Assembly: GCF_030817655.1 (NCBI RefSeq)
Contig: NZ_JAUSZM010000003.1
Coordinates: 4,402,001 to 4,466,000 of the forward strand
DNA: 64,000 nucleotides
From: Streptomyces sp. V4I2
GTDB lineage: Bacteria; Actinomycetota; Actinomycetes; Streptomycetales; Streptomycetaceae
Direction: 5' to 3'
How positions within the stretch are numbered: the stretch's first letter is position 1; each line of letters opens with the position of its first letter. A model generated the notes under the pieces. It was not told where the DNA came from. It saw nothing but the letters and a program-made list of their open reading frames with translations, and did not search any database. The position numbers and the translations under genes are program-made. This document shows, one piece after another, positions 1 to 8,931 of the stretch.

Positions 1-900
1 GAACGCGTACCAGCGGTGGGCCCAGATCGCGTCCGCGCCCTGGGCGCCGCCGCCGGCGGACTCGTCCTCACCGGCGTGCACGATCTGGAAGTGGTCGATG
101 TAGCCGTCGGCCTCGTTGAAGTCGCCGTCGGCGTCGAAGTCGTAGCGGTCCCACTGGTCGAACTCGGCCAGCTCCGCCTTGATCTCGGCGGCGGTGTCAC
201 CGGCGGCCTCGCGCTCGGCGACCCAGGCGTCGACGCCGTCCTGCACCGCGTACCAGGCGCCGGTGGCGGCGTCGTTGGAGCCGTAACGGGCCTCGTTGTA
301 GGGGACCTTGACCCAGTCGGTGACCTCGCCCTCGACCGAGTAGCGGCCCGAGGACTGCTTCTCGTAGTACTTCTTGAGGGACTCGGTGTTCTTGCCGGTG
401 CCGAAGTACAGGTCCTGGAAGTGCGCCTGGTTGTAGTCCGCCTGCCAGGCCGTGCTGTTGTCCACCGCGCGGTCGGGCTCGGCTATCTCGTTGTGCAGCG
501 GGCCGACCGTGCCGCCGTAGCGGCTGTCGATCTGGTCGCCGAACTCGACGAGGATCGTGAAGATCTTGTCGGTCTTCTCGCGGCCGAGCTCGACGTACTT
601 GTCCTTGCCCTTGGAGCCGTCGAGCTGGACGACCTTCGAGCCGTCCCGGTCCCTGACCGTGGCGGCACCGGATATGACCTGGTCGAGTGCTTCCTTGCGC
701 TGCGCCTCCTGGGTCTTGGACAGAGGGCCGTCGAGGTCGTGTTCCCGGCTCTTCGCCGGCTGCGGGTCGTGCCCGTCGGCGGCAGCGGGTGCGGCGGCCG
801 GATCGGCCTGCGCCACCGCGAAGGTGGAGATGGTGGCGGTGGCGGCGGCGAGCGCCACGACAGTCGCGGCGGCTCTGAGCTGCCAGGGTCTACTGGTCAC
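1..900 (-). CDS. Immune inhibitor A-type M6 metalloprotease, N-terminal part
   Basis: The gene runs off the left edge; only the first 300 codons are present. The GTG start at 900 is preceded by a GGGGAG ribosome site, and the protein opens with a Sec signal (short basic start, then an alanine/valine-rich core to about residue 32). The visible part has the conserved pre-catalytic block of the InhA/M6 family, including VEFGD, DYNQAHFQDLYFG, and near the edge GYIDHFQIVHAGE followed by GGGAQGADAIWAHRW. The zinc-binding HExxH lies downstream in this family and is outside the window. M6 proteases are secreted zinc endopeptidases that degrade host or environmental proteins. Family assignment is firm; catalytic integrity cannot be judged. 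Confidence 0.9.
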   Translation of the reverse strand, partial: MTSRPWQLRAAATVVALAAATATISTFAVAQADPAAAPAAADGHDPQPAKSREHDLDGPLSKTQEAQRKEALDQVISGAATVRDRDGSKVVQLDGSKGKDKYVELGREKTDKIFTILVEFGDQIDSRYGGTVGPLHNEIAEPDRAVDNSTAWQADYNQAHFQDLYFGTGKNTESLKKYYEKQSSGRYSVEGEVTDWVKVPYNEARYGSNDAATGAWYAVQDGVDAWVAEREAAGDTAAEIKAELAEFDQWDRYDFDADGDFNEADGYIDHFQIVHAGEDESAGGGAQGADAIWAHRWYAF

Positions 901-1235
901 TTCAGTCTCTCCCCATTGGTCAAGTGCCGGTATTCGACTAAAGGTTGGGGAGAAAAGACAGACCTTGACTTGAGCACGCCAATTGCACTATGCGGAGGCC
1001 GAGTTCACATTGCGGACACATGACGGAGTGCCGAACAGGCGCGCGAGTCCGTCCACTTCCTGGACGTCATGACTCCGTGCGCCCCCCATGCTCCGGCACT
1101 GTTGGTCAGGTCACGCTTACTGTTCGTTCCACTCGGGCATGCAGGCGATTAGAGTCGATTGGCGGAACGCCCGGAATACGGCGGAAAGCCAGGCCGACAC
1201 CCCCCGTGGACCCCACTTCTGAGGACACGATTGAC
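901..1235. promoter_or_regulatory. Divergent intergenic region (335 bp)
   Basis: This gap separates the leftward M6 protease from the rightward small membrane protein. A candidate rightward promoter has TTGACT at 965-970 and TATGCG at 989-994, spaced 18 bases. An open frame continues upstream of the 1236 start to 990, but that stretch lacks the strong third-position GC bias and looks non-coding. No structured RNA is visible. Confidence 0.35.
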
Positions 1236-1538
1236 ATGCCTCGTCCGACTGTCACGCCTCGCCCGACGGCCGCACAGCTCGCCTACGGTTCGTGCACCGT
1301 GATTCTCTCGACGCTCGCCATGCTGCTGCTGTCACAGACGAGTTCGGGCGTGGGGATCGCGATCATCGCCTTCTCGGCGCTCGCCCTCGGGCTGCTGGTG
1401 GCGATGACCGTACCGGTGCACAAGCCCCGCGTGGTCGCGGTACACCGCCCCGCCACGGAAACGGCACAGGCGCCCGTACCGGCCTCGGTCGCCTCGGTGG
1501 CATCCGAACATCCCGTGCACGAGCGCGCTGCGTCCTGA
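1236..1538 (+). CDS. Small two-helix membrane protein, unknown function
   Basis: This is a 100-residue protein starting MPRPTVTPRPTAAQLAYG. Two adjacent hydrophobic segments at about residues 17-35 and 38-57 look like a helical hairpin in the membrane. A 40-residue hydrophilic tail follows, rich in Ala, Val and Pro. I chose ATG 1236 because the hydrophobic core follows at a normal distance and the reading frame upstream has poor codon bias. There is no recognisable catalytic motif. Similar small membrane proteins are common in Streptomyces, and no function can be inferred. It is probably monocistronic: the next gene converges on it 23 bp downstream. Confidence 0.7.
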   Translation: MPRPTVTPRPTAAQLAYGSCTVILSTLAMLLLSQTSSGVGIAIIAFSALALGLLVAMTVPVHKPRVVAVHRPATETAQAPVPASVASVASEHPVHERAAS

Positions 1539-1561
1539 CATAAGTCTTCTGTGGTCGGTGG

Positions 1562-2209
1562 TCAGGTGGTCCTGACCACCACCGTCTTCGCCGCCTTGTC
1601 GTGCAGGCCCTGCTTGTAGGGCTTGTCGAAGAAGCTCCAGCCGCCCGAGATCGCGGTCCAGATACAGGCGCAGCAGAACGCGAACGGGATCCACAGCACC
1701 GCCGAGCGGATCAGCGTGCTCTGCACGGACGGTGTGGCCCCGTTGTCCAGGTTGGCCACCCGCATGCCCAGCCACTTCTTGCCGAGCGTCTGCCCCGACT
1801 TGACGATCATGAAGGTGTCGTAGCCGATGTAGAGCAGGGCGGCGACCAGCGACTGACCGAGCGACTTGCCGTACTCCATGTCGTCGCCGTCCACGTTGTA
1901 CTCGTTGACGCCGAAGCCCCAGGTGAGCAGCCAGACGACGATGCCCACGAGGATCATGTCGATGATCCGGGCGAGCGTGCGCCGGCCGCTCTCGGCGAGC
2001 GGGGGCATGCCGGCCAACGGATCGCCGGGATACCCGCCACCACCGCCGTACGGGGCACCACCGCCCCCGTAGGGGTCACCGCCGCCCTGGTAGGGCGGGG
2101 GCTGATCGCCGTACGGCGATCCCGAGCCCTCGGCCGGCGGGGGCTGCTTCCTGAACGGGTCGTCTTCCGGTGGCTGCTGACCGGAGCCGGGAGGCGGTTC
2201 ACTGCTCAT
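1562..2209 (-). CDS. RDD family membrane protein
   Basis: This 215-residue protein has a Pro/Gly/Tyr-rich disordered N-terminus (about residues 1-70, with repeated PYGGGG-like units) followed by an RDD domain. The domain starts with SGRRTLARIIDMILVGIVVW and includes the later SGQTLGKKWLGMRV motif typical of the family. Three to four hydrophobic segments are visible. RDD proteins are integral membrane proteins, some linked to Na+/H+ exchange, but mostly uncharacterised. ATG 2209 is chosen because translation further upstream gives Arg-rich non-coding-like sequence. Its neighbour at 2299-4014 is a second RDD protein on the same strand, so the two are probably co-transcribed paralogues. Confidence 0.88.
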   Translation of the reverse strand: MSSEPPPGSGQQPPEDDPFRKQPPPAEGSGSPYGDQPPPYQGGGDPYGGGGAPYGGGGGYPGDPLAGMPPLAESGRRTLARIIDMILVGIVVWLLTWGFGVNEYNVDGDDMEYGKSLGQSLVAALLYIGYDTFMIVKSGQTLGKKWLGMRVANLDNGATPSVQSTLIRSAVLWIPFAFCCACIWTAISGGWSFFDKPYKQGLHDKAAKTVVVRTT

Positions 2210-2298
2210 GGCCCGAGTCGACCGCGAACCCTCCCGTTCCGCATCCGGCGAGCGGCCGTCCGGGCTACCGAATCGTGTACGCCGTCCGCTGTACGCCG

Positions 2299-4014
2299 TC
2301 AGCCCGCCACGAACGTATGCGCCGCCTTGTCGTGCCAGCACTGGTGCCACGGCCGGTCGAACAGGCCCCACGCGACGCCCACGAGCCCGATGCCGAGCAG
2401 GCCGGGCACGCTGTAGACCAGCCAGCGGCGCAGGGCCCCGCCGAAGGTCGGCGGCTCGCCGCCCTCGATGTCCCGCACCTCCAGGCCGAGCAGCTTCTTG
2501 CCGAGGGTGCGGCCCCACTTGGCGGTGGGCAGCGCCTCGTAGAGGACGCCGAAGATCAGCAGGACGGCGAGGATGATGCCGAGGTAGACCGACGTCGTGC
2601 CGTCGAGCAGCCAGACCGTGACGGTCTCGCCGGCCAGCTTGGCCGCGTCGATCTTCTCGTTGACGTGGTCGATCGCCTTGGTGCCGAGCGGTACGGCGGC
2701 CCCGGCGGTGACGGCCGCGAGGACCAGGGTGTCCACCAGACGGGCGGCCAGCCGCTTGCCGAGACCCGCGGGGCGGGCGGACGCCTGACGCCGGGCGGCG
2801 GCCTGGAAGATGTCCTCCACCGGTGGCTTCCAGGGCGCGACCGGCTGCTCCTCGTCGGACGCGCCCGCGAGCCGGTGCACCTGCTGCGCCCAGGAGGGCT
2901 GGCCGCCACCGGCGCCGCTCGCCATCGGCGTGCCGCCGGAAGCGGCGGAGGCGGTGGGCTGCGGCTGCGGTGCGCCGGGCTGCTGGGGCACGCTCGGGGC
3001 GGCCTGCTGCGGGCCGGACGCCGGGGGCGCCTGCTGGGGGCCGGCGGGGGCGGCTGCGGCTCCCCCTGGCCCGGCCTGCCCGTGTCCCTGCGCCTGTGCC
3101 TGCCCCTGCGCCGCCGAGGCCCGGGATGCGGCGGCCTTTCCGGCGGCGAAGCCGGGGGCTCCGTGGGCGTCGGGGGACGCGGGCTGTCGCTGGGCGTCGG
3201 CCCCGGGCGCCGGCTGTGGCCGCAGGCCTGCCGCCTCCGCGCCGGCTGCCGTCGCCCCCGTGCTCCCCCGCTGCGCCCCCGCCGCCCCGCTCTGCTGGGC
3301 CGTGCGCGGGGAGAGCGCGCGGAAGGTCATGGTGCCGTCGTCGTCGCGGGGGCCGCCGGGGCCCGGGACGCCGGGAGCCGCCGGGGCCGTACGGCCTGGC
3401 GTGCCCGGGCCGGAGCCGTCGGCCGCCGGTCCCGCGGGCCCCGCCGTGGCCCGGCGGAAGACGAACGTGTTGCCGGAGGCGACGTCGCCCTGGTCCGGCT
3501 CGGCGGGCGGAATCGTCGCCGAGCCGTCCGTGCGGGCGGAGCGGCCGTCCGGCTGGGCCGGGCCGTCACCAGGCTGCGCGGGACGCGGCAGCCGGGGGTC
3601 GCCACCCTGCCCCTGGGCACCCTGGGGCGCGCCCTGCGGCGAACCCCAGGACACCCGGCGGTCCTGGTCGCCGCCGAAGCCCGACTGGCGGGAACGGTCG
3701 GCGCCCCAGGCGGACGCGGGTTCGGGCCGGCTGCCGTGCTGGGCGTCGCCCGCCGAGGCGGGGCCGGAGGCGTCGGCCGGGTCCTCGTCGAAGAAGTGCG
3801 GGCCCGTCTCCTCGACCGGAGCCGCTCCGGGACCGGACGCGGCCCGGGCGCCCGGCGGTGGGGCGAGCGGTTCGCCGTCCGCGGGGGCCGGGCGGCTGGT
3901 GCCGGGAACCCAGGAGGCACCGTTCCAGTACCGGACATATCCGGGAATGGACGGGTCCGGGTAATACCCGTCGCGGGGCCTGTCGTCACCGGGTGCCGGG
4001 GTTGGGGCGCTCAT
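2299..4014 (-). CDS. DUF2510 and RDD domain membrane protein
   Basis: This 571-residue protein has three parts. An N-terminal DUF2510 module (about residues 14-45, GYYPDPSIPGYVRYWNGASW) comes first. Then follows a roughly 350-residue low-complexity linker dominated by Ala, Gly, Pro and Gln. A C-terminal RDD domain starts at about residue 420 (GLGKRLAARLVDTLVLAAV) and keeps the WGRTLGKKLLGLEV motif. DUF2510 is a short aromatic domain common at the N-terminus of actinobacterial membrane proteins. The long linker probably lies in the cytoplasm or spans the envelope. It sits upstream of the other RDD gene on the same strand with a 89-bp gap. Function unknown; domain calls are firm. Confidence 0.88.
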   Translation of the reverse strand: MSAPTPAPGDDRPRDGYYPDPSIPGYVRYWNGASWVPGTSRPAPADGEPLAPPPGARAASGPGAAPVEETGPHFFDEDPADASGPASAGDAQHGSRPEPASAWGADRSRQSGFGGDQDRRVSWGSPQGAPQGAQGQGGDPRLPRPAQPGDGPAQPDGRSARTDGSATIPPAEPDQGDVASGNTFVFRRATAGPAGPAADGSGPGTPGRTAPAAPGVPGPGGPRDDDGTMTFRALSPRTAQQSGAAGAQRGSTGATAAGAEAAGLRPQPAPGADAQRQPASPDAHGAPGFAAGKAAASRASAAQGQAQAQGHGQAGPGGAAAAPAGPQQAPPASGPQQAAPSVPQQPGAPQPQPTASAASGGTPMASGAGGGQPSWAQQVHRLAGASDEEQPVAPWKPPVEDIFQAAARRQASARPAGLGKRLAARLVDTLVLAAVTAGAAVPLGTKAIDHVNEKIDAAKLAGETVTVWLLDGTTSVYLGIILAVLLIFGVLYEALPTAKWGRTLGKKLLGLEVRDIEGGEPPTFGGALRRWLVYSVPGLLGIGLVGVAWGLFDRPWHQCWHDKAAHTFVAG

Positions 4015-4243
4015 GTCCGTCGTCCCGTATCTGCTCGGGGGTCAAATGGGGGCCTCCACATCTATCAGACCGGCGCAACAAGCACCGCCAGTCCCACCGG
4101 ACCCACTCCATTTGAGCACCCTCGTGACGCTGCTGGGAAAAAAGTTCCGCGAATTCGCGTAATGCTTCCGGCCCTGCCCCCTCTCCACTCGTACGGGCCC
4201 ACCGCGGGGTCCCGTGCACGCGGCGCGAGAGAGGAAACACACC

Positions 4244-4657
4244 ATGCACTACACCGTTGTGGAGCGCGAGTTGGAGCTCAGGCTCATCCTGTCGCCGGAG
4301 CGCGGCATCCCGGTCCCGGCCCTGCTGAGCTACCACACCGACGACCCGTACGCCATCCACATCACCTTCCACATCAACTCCGACCACCCGGTGAACTGGA
4401 CGTTCGCCCGCGAGCTCCTCGTGGAGGGGGTGTTCCGGCCGTGCGGGCACGGGGACGTACGGGTGTGGCCGACAAAGGTCGCGGGCCGCAGCGTCGTCCT
4501 GATGGCGCTGAGTTCACCTGATGGTGACGCCCTCCTGGCGGCCCCGACGCCCCAGGTGTCCGCCTGGCTGGAGCGGACGCTGCGGGTGGTGCCCCCGGGG
4601 ACCGAGGGCGAGCAACTCGGTATCGACGAGGCGCTCGACCAGTTGCTCGCCCAGTGA
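4244..4657 (+). CDS. ssgG: SsgA-like sporulation and cell division protein SsgG
   Basis: This 137-residue protein belongs to the actinomycete SALP family. It shows the characteristic LRLILSPERGIPVPALLSY start, DPYAIHITFH, WTFARELLVEGV and GDVRVWP blocks. SALPs steer septum placement and peptidoglycan events in aerial hyphae; SsgG helps position sporulation septa. I assign SsgG by position: from memory, the S. coelicolor copy lies next to a GlcD-like oxidase, a TPR protein and hppD, as here. The start ATG 4244 has GAGAGGA about 8 bases upstream; an in-frame ATG at 4214 lacks a ribosome site. It is transcribed alone and converges on the FAD oxidase. Confidence 0.9.
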   Translation: MHYTVVERELELRLILSPERGIPVPALLSYHTDDPYAIHITFHINSDHPVNWTFARELLVEGVFRPCGHGDVRVWPTKVAGRSVVLMALSSPDGDALLAAPTPQVSAWLERTLRVVPPGTEGEQLGIDEALDQLLAQ

Positions 4658-4659
4658 CC

Positions 4660-4679
4660 GTCGCCGGGGGAACGGCGAC
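4660..4679. terminator. Short hairpin between convergent genes
   Basis: Arms GTCGCCG (4660-4666) and CGGCGAC (4673-4679) enclose a 6-base loop between the stops of ssgG and the FAD oxidase. There is no T tract. Part of the sequence (GGGGAACGGCGACCG) is repeated once just downstream. Confidence 0.4.
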
Positions 4680-4715
4680 CGGCCGGGGAACGGCGACCGT
4701 GCCAGGGGACGGGGA

Positions 4716-6125
4716 TCAGAACAGCTTGCCCGGGTTCAGGATGCCCAGCGGGTCGAACGCCGACTTGACCGCCCGCTGCATCTCCACGCCCACCGGGCCG
4801 ATCTCACGGGCCAGCCACTCCTTCTTCAGGACGCCCACGCCGTGCTCGCCGGTGATCGTGCCGCCGAGTTCCAGGCCGAGGGCCATGATCTCGTCGAAGG
4901 ACTCGCGGGCGCGCCGGGACTCGTCGGGGTCCTGGGCGTCGAAGCAGACGGTTGGGTGGGTGTTGCCGTCGCCGGCGTGGGCGACGACGCCGATGGTGAG
5001 CTGGTACTTCTCGGCGATCCGCTCGGTCCCCTCCAGCATCTCGGCGAGCCGTGACCGGGGCACGCACACGTCGTCGATCATCGTCGTGCCCTTGACCGCC
5101 TCCAGAGCGGTGAGGGACAACCGGCGTGCCTGGAGGAGGAGTTCGGACTCGGCCGCGTCGTCGGCGGGGACGACCTGGGTGGCGCCCGCGGCCTCGCACA
5201 GCGCGCCGAGGGCGGCGAGGTCGGCGGCCGGGTCCGTCGTGTCGAACGCGGCCAGCAGCAGGGCCTCCGTGCTCTCCGGGAGCCCCATGTGCGCGAGGTC
5301 GTTGACGGCCTTGACCGTCGTACGGTCCATCAGTTCGAGGAGGGACGGCACGTGGCCGCCCGCCATGATCCGGCACACGGCATCGCAGGCGGCGGCCCCG
5401 GACGCGAACTCGGCGGCCAGCACCAGCTGCTCGGGCGGCTGCGGCCGCAGGGCCAGGGTCGCGCGTACGACGATGCCGAGCGAGCCCTCGGAGCCGACGA
5501 AGAGACGGGTGAGGTCGTACCCGGCGACGCCCTTCGCCGTGCGGCGGCCGGTGGACATCAGGCGCCCGTCGGCGAGGACGACGTCGAGCCCGAGGACGTA
5601 CTCCGCCGTCACCCCGTACTTCACGCAGCACAGACCACCCGAGGCGGTGCCGATGTTGCCGCCGATCGTGCACATCTCCCAGCTGGAGGGGTCGGGCGGG
5701 TAGTAGAGCCCGTGTTCGCCCACCGCGCGGGAGAGCGTGGCGTTGACGACGCCCGGTTCGACGACGGCGATGCGGTCGACCGGGTTGATCTCCAGGATCC
5801 GGTCCATCTTCGTCAGGGACAGCACGATGCAGCCGTCGGAGGCGTTGGCCGCGCCCGACAGGCCCGTGCGGGCGCCCTGCGGGACGACCGGGACGCGCAG
5901 CTCGGTGGCGACGCGCATGACGTGCTGGACCTGTTCGACCGTGCGCGGCAGGACGACCACCGCGGGGGCGCCGGCCGGGCAGAAGCTGGCCATGTCGTTG
6001 GCGTAGGAGGCCGTGACGTCCGGGTCGGTGAGGACGGTCTCGGCGGGGAGGCCGCCGAGCAGACGGTCGACGAGGTTGCCGGTCGCCGCGATGTCTTCGT
6101 CGCGGGGCGCTTCGATACGGCTCAT
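4716..6125 (-). CDS. FAD-linked oxidase, GlcD/D-lactate dehydrogenase type
   Basis: This 469-residue flavoprotein has an N-terminal PCMH FAD-binding domain (about residues 35-215) with the PQGARTGLSGAAN nucleotide loop and PPDPSSWEMCTIGGNIGT. The C-terminal FAD-oxidase domain ends with GTITGEHGVGVLKKEWL, a signature of glycolate/D-lactate dehydrogenases. Enzymes of this class oxidise D-2-hydroxy acids to 2-oxo acids and pass electrons to the respiratory chain or an Fe-S partner. No GlcE/GlcF partner gene is present nearby, so the exact substrate is open. ATG 6125 gives a family-like N-terminus (MSRIEAP), although no strong ribosome site precedes it. It is divergent from the TPR gene. Confidence 0.88.
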   Translation of the reverse strand: MSRIEAPRDEDIAATGNLVDRLLGGLPAETVLTDPDVTASYANDMASFCPAGAPAVVVLPRTVEQVQHVMRVATELRVPVVPQGARTGLSGAANASDGCIVLSLTKMDRILEINPVDRIAVVEPGVVNATLSRAVGEHGLYYPPDPSSWEMCTIGGNIGTASGGLCCVKYGVTAEYVLGLDVVLADGRLMSTGRRTAKGVAGYDLTRLFVGSEGSLGIVVRATLALRPQPPEQLVLAAEFASGAAACDAVCRIMAGGHVPSLLELMDRTTVKAVNDLAHMGLPESTEALLLAAFDTTDPAADLAALGALCEAAGATQVVPADDAAESELLLQARRLSLTALEAVKGTTMIDDVCVPRSRLAEMLEGTERIAEKYQLTIGVVAHAGDGNTHPTVCFDAQDPDESRRARESFDEIMALGLELGGTITGEHGVGVLKKEWLAREIGPVGVEMQRAVKSAFDPLGILNPGKLF

Positions 6126-6223
6126 GATCACAGGGTCGCACCGGGGGCCATCGGTGTGAACCCCATGTACACCAGCCTCCGCCTGCCGGGGTGTGGTCGT
6201 CGTATTGACGCACAGTGAGCGCC

Positions 6224-7636
6224 ATGGAGAACCAAGAGGAGGCTCCCGCGCAGCCACGCTCGTCAGGGCGGAGGCGGGTGCTGATCGCCTCCGTCGCCGG
6301 GTGTGCCGTGCTCGGCGGTGTGCTGATGCTGCTGCCCTGGGAGCGGACGGCGACGCGGGCTCCCGGGCCGGCCCCGGGGGCGCAGGCGCTGACGGCGGTC
6401 ACGGCCGGGGTGCCGGCCGCGCTGCCCGACCTGGCGGCGCTGATCGACGAGCGGACGTCGTATCTGCGGGCGCACCCCAGGGACGCGCTGTCGTGGGCGG
6501 TGCTCGGATCGGCCTATGTGGAGCAGGGGCGGCGGACCGCGGACCCCGCGTACTACCCGAGGGCCGACACGGCCCTGCGGACCTCGCTCAAGGTCGCCGC
6601 GAAGGGCAACACCGAGGCCCTCGGCGGACTCGCGGCCCTGGCGAACGCGCGCCGGGACTTCCGGGCGGCGCGGACGTGGGCCGAGGCCGCCCGGAAGCTG
6701 GAGCCCGGGCGGTGGACGACGTATCCGCTGCTGATCGACGCCTACACCGGCCTCGGCGACTACAAGGCGGCCGATGCCGCCCTCGAGCGGCTGATGGACC
6801 TGCGGTCCGGGCCGGCCGTGAAGGCGCGGGCCGCGGCCGTCTTCCGCGACCGCGGCCGGCTTGAGGACGCCGCCGCCCACCTCGCGGACGCGGCGGCCGG
6901 GGCCGAGGCGCCCGCCGAGCAGGCGGCCTATCTGGAGCGGGCCGGGCAGCTGGCCTGGGAGCGCGGCGACCGCGAGGACGCGCTGCGGCACTTCCAGGAG
7001 GCGGTGCGCATCGATCCCGACCAGCGGGCCGCGCTGGCCGCGCAGGGGCGAGCGCTCGCGGCGCTGGGCCGCACGACGGAGGCGCTGAACGCGTACCGGA
7101 TGGCCCTCAGCAAGCAGCCCTGCCCCCAATATGCCCTGGAGCTGGGCGAGTTGTACGAGTCGCTGCGGCTTGGACAGGCCGCGCGGGTGCAGTACGACCT
7201 GCTGCGGGAGCGGGTGCGGAGTGCGGCCGCGGGCGGGGCCGACGAGGAGCTGGTGCTCGGGCAGTTCGAGGCGGACCACGGCGATCCCCGGGCGGCGGTA
7301 CGGCGGTTGCGGGCCGAGTGGGCCCGCCAGCCGGGGATCGCGGTGGCCGACGCGCTGGGGTGGGCACTGCACCGGGCCGGCCGTCACGAGGAGGCGCTGC
7401 GGTTCGCCGTGACGGCTACGGACCGGGCCAAGGGGGGTGGCGTACGCAGCGCGCTGTACATGTTCCACCGGGGCATGATCGAGCGGGAGTTGGAGCGCCA
7501 CGGACCCGCGCGGCGGCACCTGGAGGAGGCCCTGCGGATCAACCCCTACTTCTCGGCGGTGCGGGTGCGGGCGGCTCGGGCGGCGCTGACGGCGCTGGGT
7601 GAGCCGTCAGTGGAGAAGGTGCCGGCGAACTGGTAG
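6224..7636 (+). CDS. Membrane-anchored TPR protein
   Basis: This is a roughly 470-residue protein with one N-terminal transmembrane helix (VLIASVAGCAVLGGVLMLLPW, about residues 18-38, quoted in parts) and then a long alpha-helical solenoid. Tetratricopeptide-like repeats are visible, for example ERGDREDALRHFQEAVRIDP, ALGRTTEALNAYRMAL and GPARRHLEEALRINPYF. This topology suggests an extracytoplasmic scaffold for protein-protein contacts. ATG 6224 is used; an in-frame GTG at 6215 would add three residues and cannot be excluded. It is divergent from the FAD oxidase and converges on hppD with 25 bp between the stops. No enzymatic motif is seen. Confidence 0.82.
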   Translation: MENQEEAPAQPRSSGRRRVLIASVAGCAVLGGVLMLLPWERTATRAPGPAPGAQALTAVTAGVPAALPDLAALIDERTSYLRAHPRDALSWAVLGSAYVEQGRRTADPAYYPRADTALRTSLKVAAKGNTEALGGLAALANARRDFRAARTWAEAARKLEPGRWTTYPLLIDAYTGLGDYKAADAALERLMDLRSGPAVKARAAAVFRDRGRLEDAAAHLADAAAGAEAPAEQAAYLERAGQLAWERGDREDALRHFQEAVRIDPDQRAALAAQGRALAALGRTTEALNAYRMALSKQPCPQYALELGELYESLRLGQAARVQYDLLRERVRSAAAGGADEELVLGQFEADHGDPRAAVRRLRAEWARQPGIAVADALGWALHRAGRHEEALRFAVTATDRAKGGGVRSALYMFHRGMIERELERHGPARRHLEEALRINPYFSAVRVRAARAALTALGEPSVEKVPANW

Positions 7637-7661
7637 TTCTACGCATTCCCGCATACCGCTC

Positions 7662-8807
7662 TCACAGGTTGCCGCGCCTGGCCTGCTCCCGCTCGATCGC
7701 CTCGAAGAGCGCCTTGAAGTTGCCCTTGCCGAAGCCCATGGAACCGTGGCGTTCGATGATCTCGAAGAAGACGGTCGGCCGGTCCTGGACCGGCTTGGTG
7801 AAGATCTGCAGCAGGTAGCCGTCCTCGTCGCGGTCCGCCAGGATCTTCAGTTCGCGCAGGGTCTCGACGGGGACGCGGGTGTCGCCGACCCACTCGCCGA
7901 GGGTGTCGTAGTACGAGTCGGGGGTGTCGAGGAACCGCACCCCGGCCGCGCGCATCGTCCGTACCGTCTCGACGATGTCGTTCGTGTTGAGCGCGATGTG
8001 CTGGACGCCGGCGCCGCCGTAGAACTCGAGGTACTCGTCGATCTGGGACTTCTTCTTGGCGATCGCGGGCTCGTTGATCGGGAACTTGACCTTCAGCGTC
8101 CCGTCCGCGACGACCTTCGACATCAGCGCGCTGTACTCGGTCGCGATGTCGTCGCCCACGAACTCCTTCATGTTCGTGAAGCCCATGACCTTGTTGTAGA
8201 AGCCGACCCACTCGTTCATCCGGCCGAGTTCGACGTTGCCGACGCAGTGGTCGATCGCCTGGAAGGTGCGGTGGGCGGGGGGTTCGACCAGGGGGTCGGC
8301 CGCGACGTATCCGGGGAGGTAGGGGCCGTCGTAGCCGGTCCGCTCGACGAGTGTGTGGCGGGTCTCGCCGTAGGTGGCGATCGCGGCGAGTACGACCGTG
8401 CCGTGCTCGTCCTTCAGCTCGTACGGCTCGGCGACCGCGCGGGCGCCGTGCTCGATCGCGTAGGCGAACGCGGCGCGGGCGTCCGGGACCTCGATGGCGA
8501 GGTCGACCACGCCGTCGCCGTGCTCGGCCACGTGCTGGGCGAGGAAGTGGCCCCAGGGGGTGGCGGGCTTGATGACGGAGGTGAGGACGAAGCGGGCGGA
8601 GCCGTTCTCGAGCACGTACGAGGCGGTCTCGCGGCTGCCGTTCTCCGGTCCGGAGTAGGCGACCAGCTTCATGCCGAAGGCGGTGGAGTAGTAGTGCGCC
8701 GCCTGCTTGGCGTTGCCCACGGCGAAGACGACCGCGTCCATTCCCTTGACCGGGAAGGGGTCGGCCTGCCGGGCGGTGTCGGGAGTGTGGTGTGTGGTCT
8801 GCGTCAT
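7662..8807 (-). CDS. hppD: 4-hydroxyphenylpyruvate dioxygenase
   Basis: This enzyme converts 4-hydroxyphenylpyruvate to homogentisate in tyrosine catabolism, using a non-haem Fe(II) centre. The 381-residue length and two vicinal-oxygen-chelate domains fit the family. The iron ligands are visible as His187 (AIDHCVGN), His270 (GVQHIALNT) and Glu349 (VFFEIIERHG), the same numbering I recall for the S. avermitilis enzyme. The C-terminal GSMGFGKGNFKALFEAIE helix that gates the active site is intact. The gene is divergent from a Lrp/AsnC regulator with 124 bp between starts, suggesting control by that regulator. Homogentisate dioxygenase is not in this window. Confidence 0.97.
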   Translation of the reverse strand: MTQTTHHTPDTARQADPFPVKGMDAVVFAVGNAKQAAHYYSTAFGMKLVAYSGPENGSRETASYVLENGSARFVLTSVIKPATPWGHFLAQHVAEHGDGVVDLAIEVPDARAAFAYAIEHGARAVAEPYELKDEHGTVVLAAIATYGETRHTLVERTGYDGPYLPGYVAADPLVEPPAHRTFQAIDHCVGNVELGRMNEWVGFYNKVMGFTNMKEFVGDDIATEYSALMSKVVADGTLKVKFPINEPAIAKKKSQIDEYLEFYGGAGVQHIALNTNDIVETVRTMRAAGVRFLDTPDSYYDTLGEWVGDTRVPVETLRELKILADRDEDGYLLQIFTKPVQDRPTVFFEIIERHGSMGFGKGNFKALFEAIEREQARRGNL

Positions 8808-8931
8808 GCCGGAAGCGTCACCCGCGATGGCAAGGTGCGCAATAGTTTGCGAATGTGCTGGGCAATATGTTCAGTGTGATGCCCGTTTCTGCGGGCCTTC
8901 TGTACAGGATGACCAGCGCCGGGAGGCTGCC
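8808..8931. promoter_or_regulatory. hppD / AsnC divergent promoter region with inverted repeat
   Basis: This 124-bp gap carries an inverted repeat CGCAA-TAGT-TTGCG at 8838-8851, close to the hppD start, followed by an AT-richer stretch with GCAATATGTTCA. Lrp/AsnC proteins commonly bind such degenerate palindromes in the divergent promoter they control. Operator function is inferred. Confidence 0.45.

Noticed and set aside
990..1235. N-terminal extension of the small membrane protein
   Set aside because: The extra 82 codons lack GC3 bias and would bury the membrane helices behind an Arg-rich tail.
2170..4521. Very long rightward open frame opposite the RDD gene
   Set aside because: Its translation is Arg/Gly/Ala low-complexity and it mirrors the codon bias of the leftward DUF2510-RDD gene.
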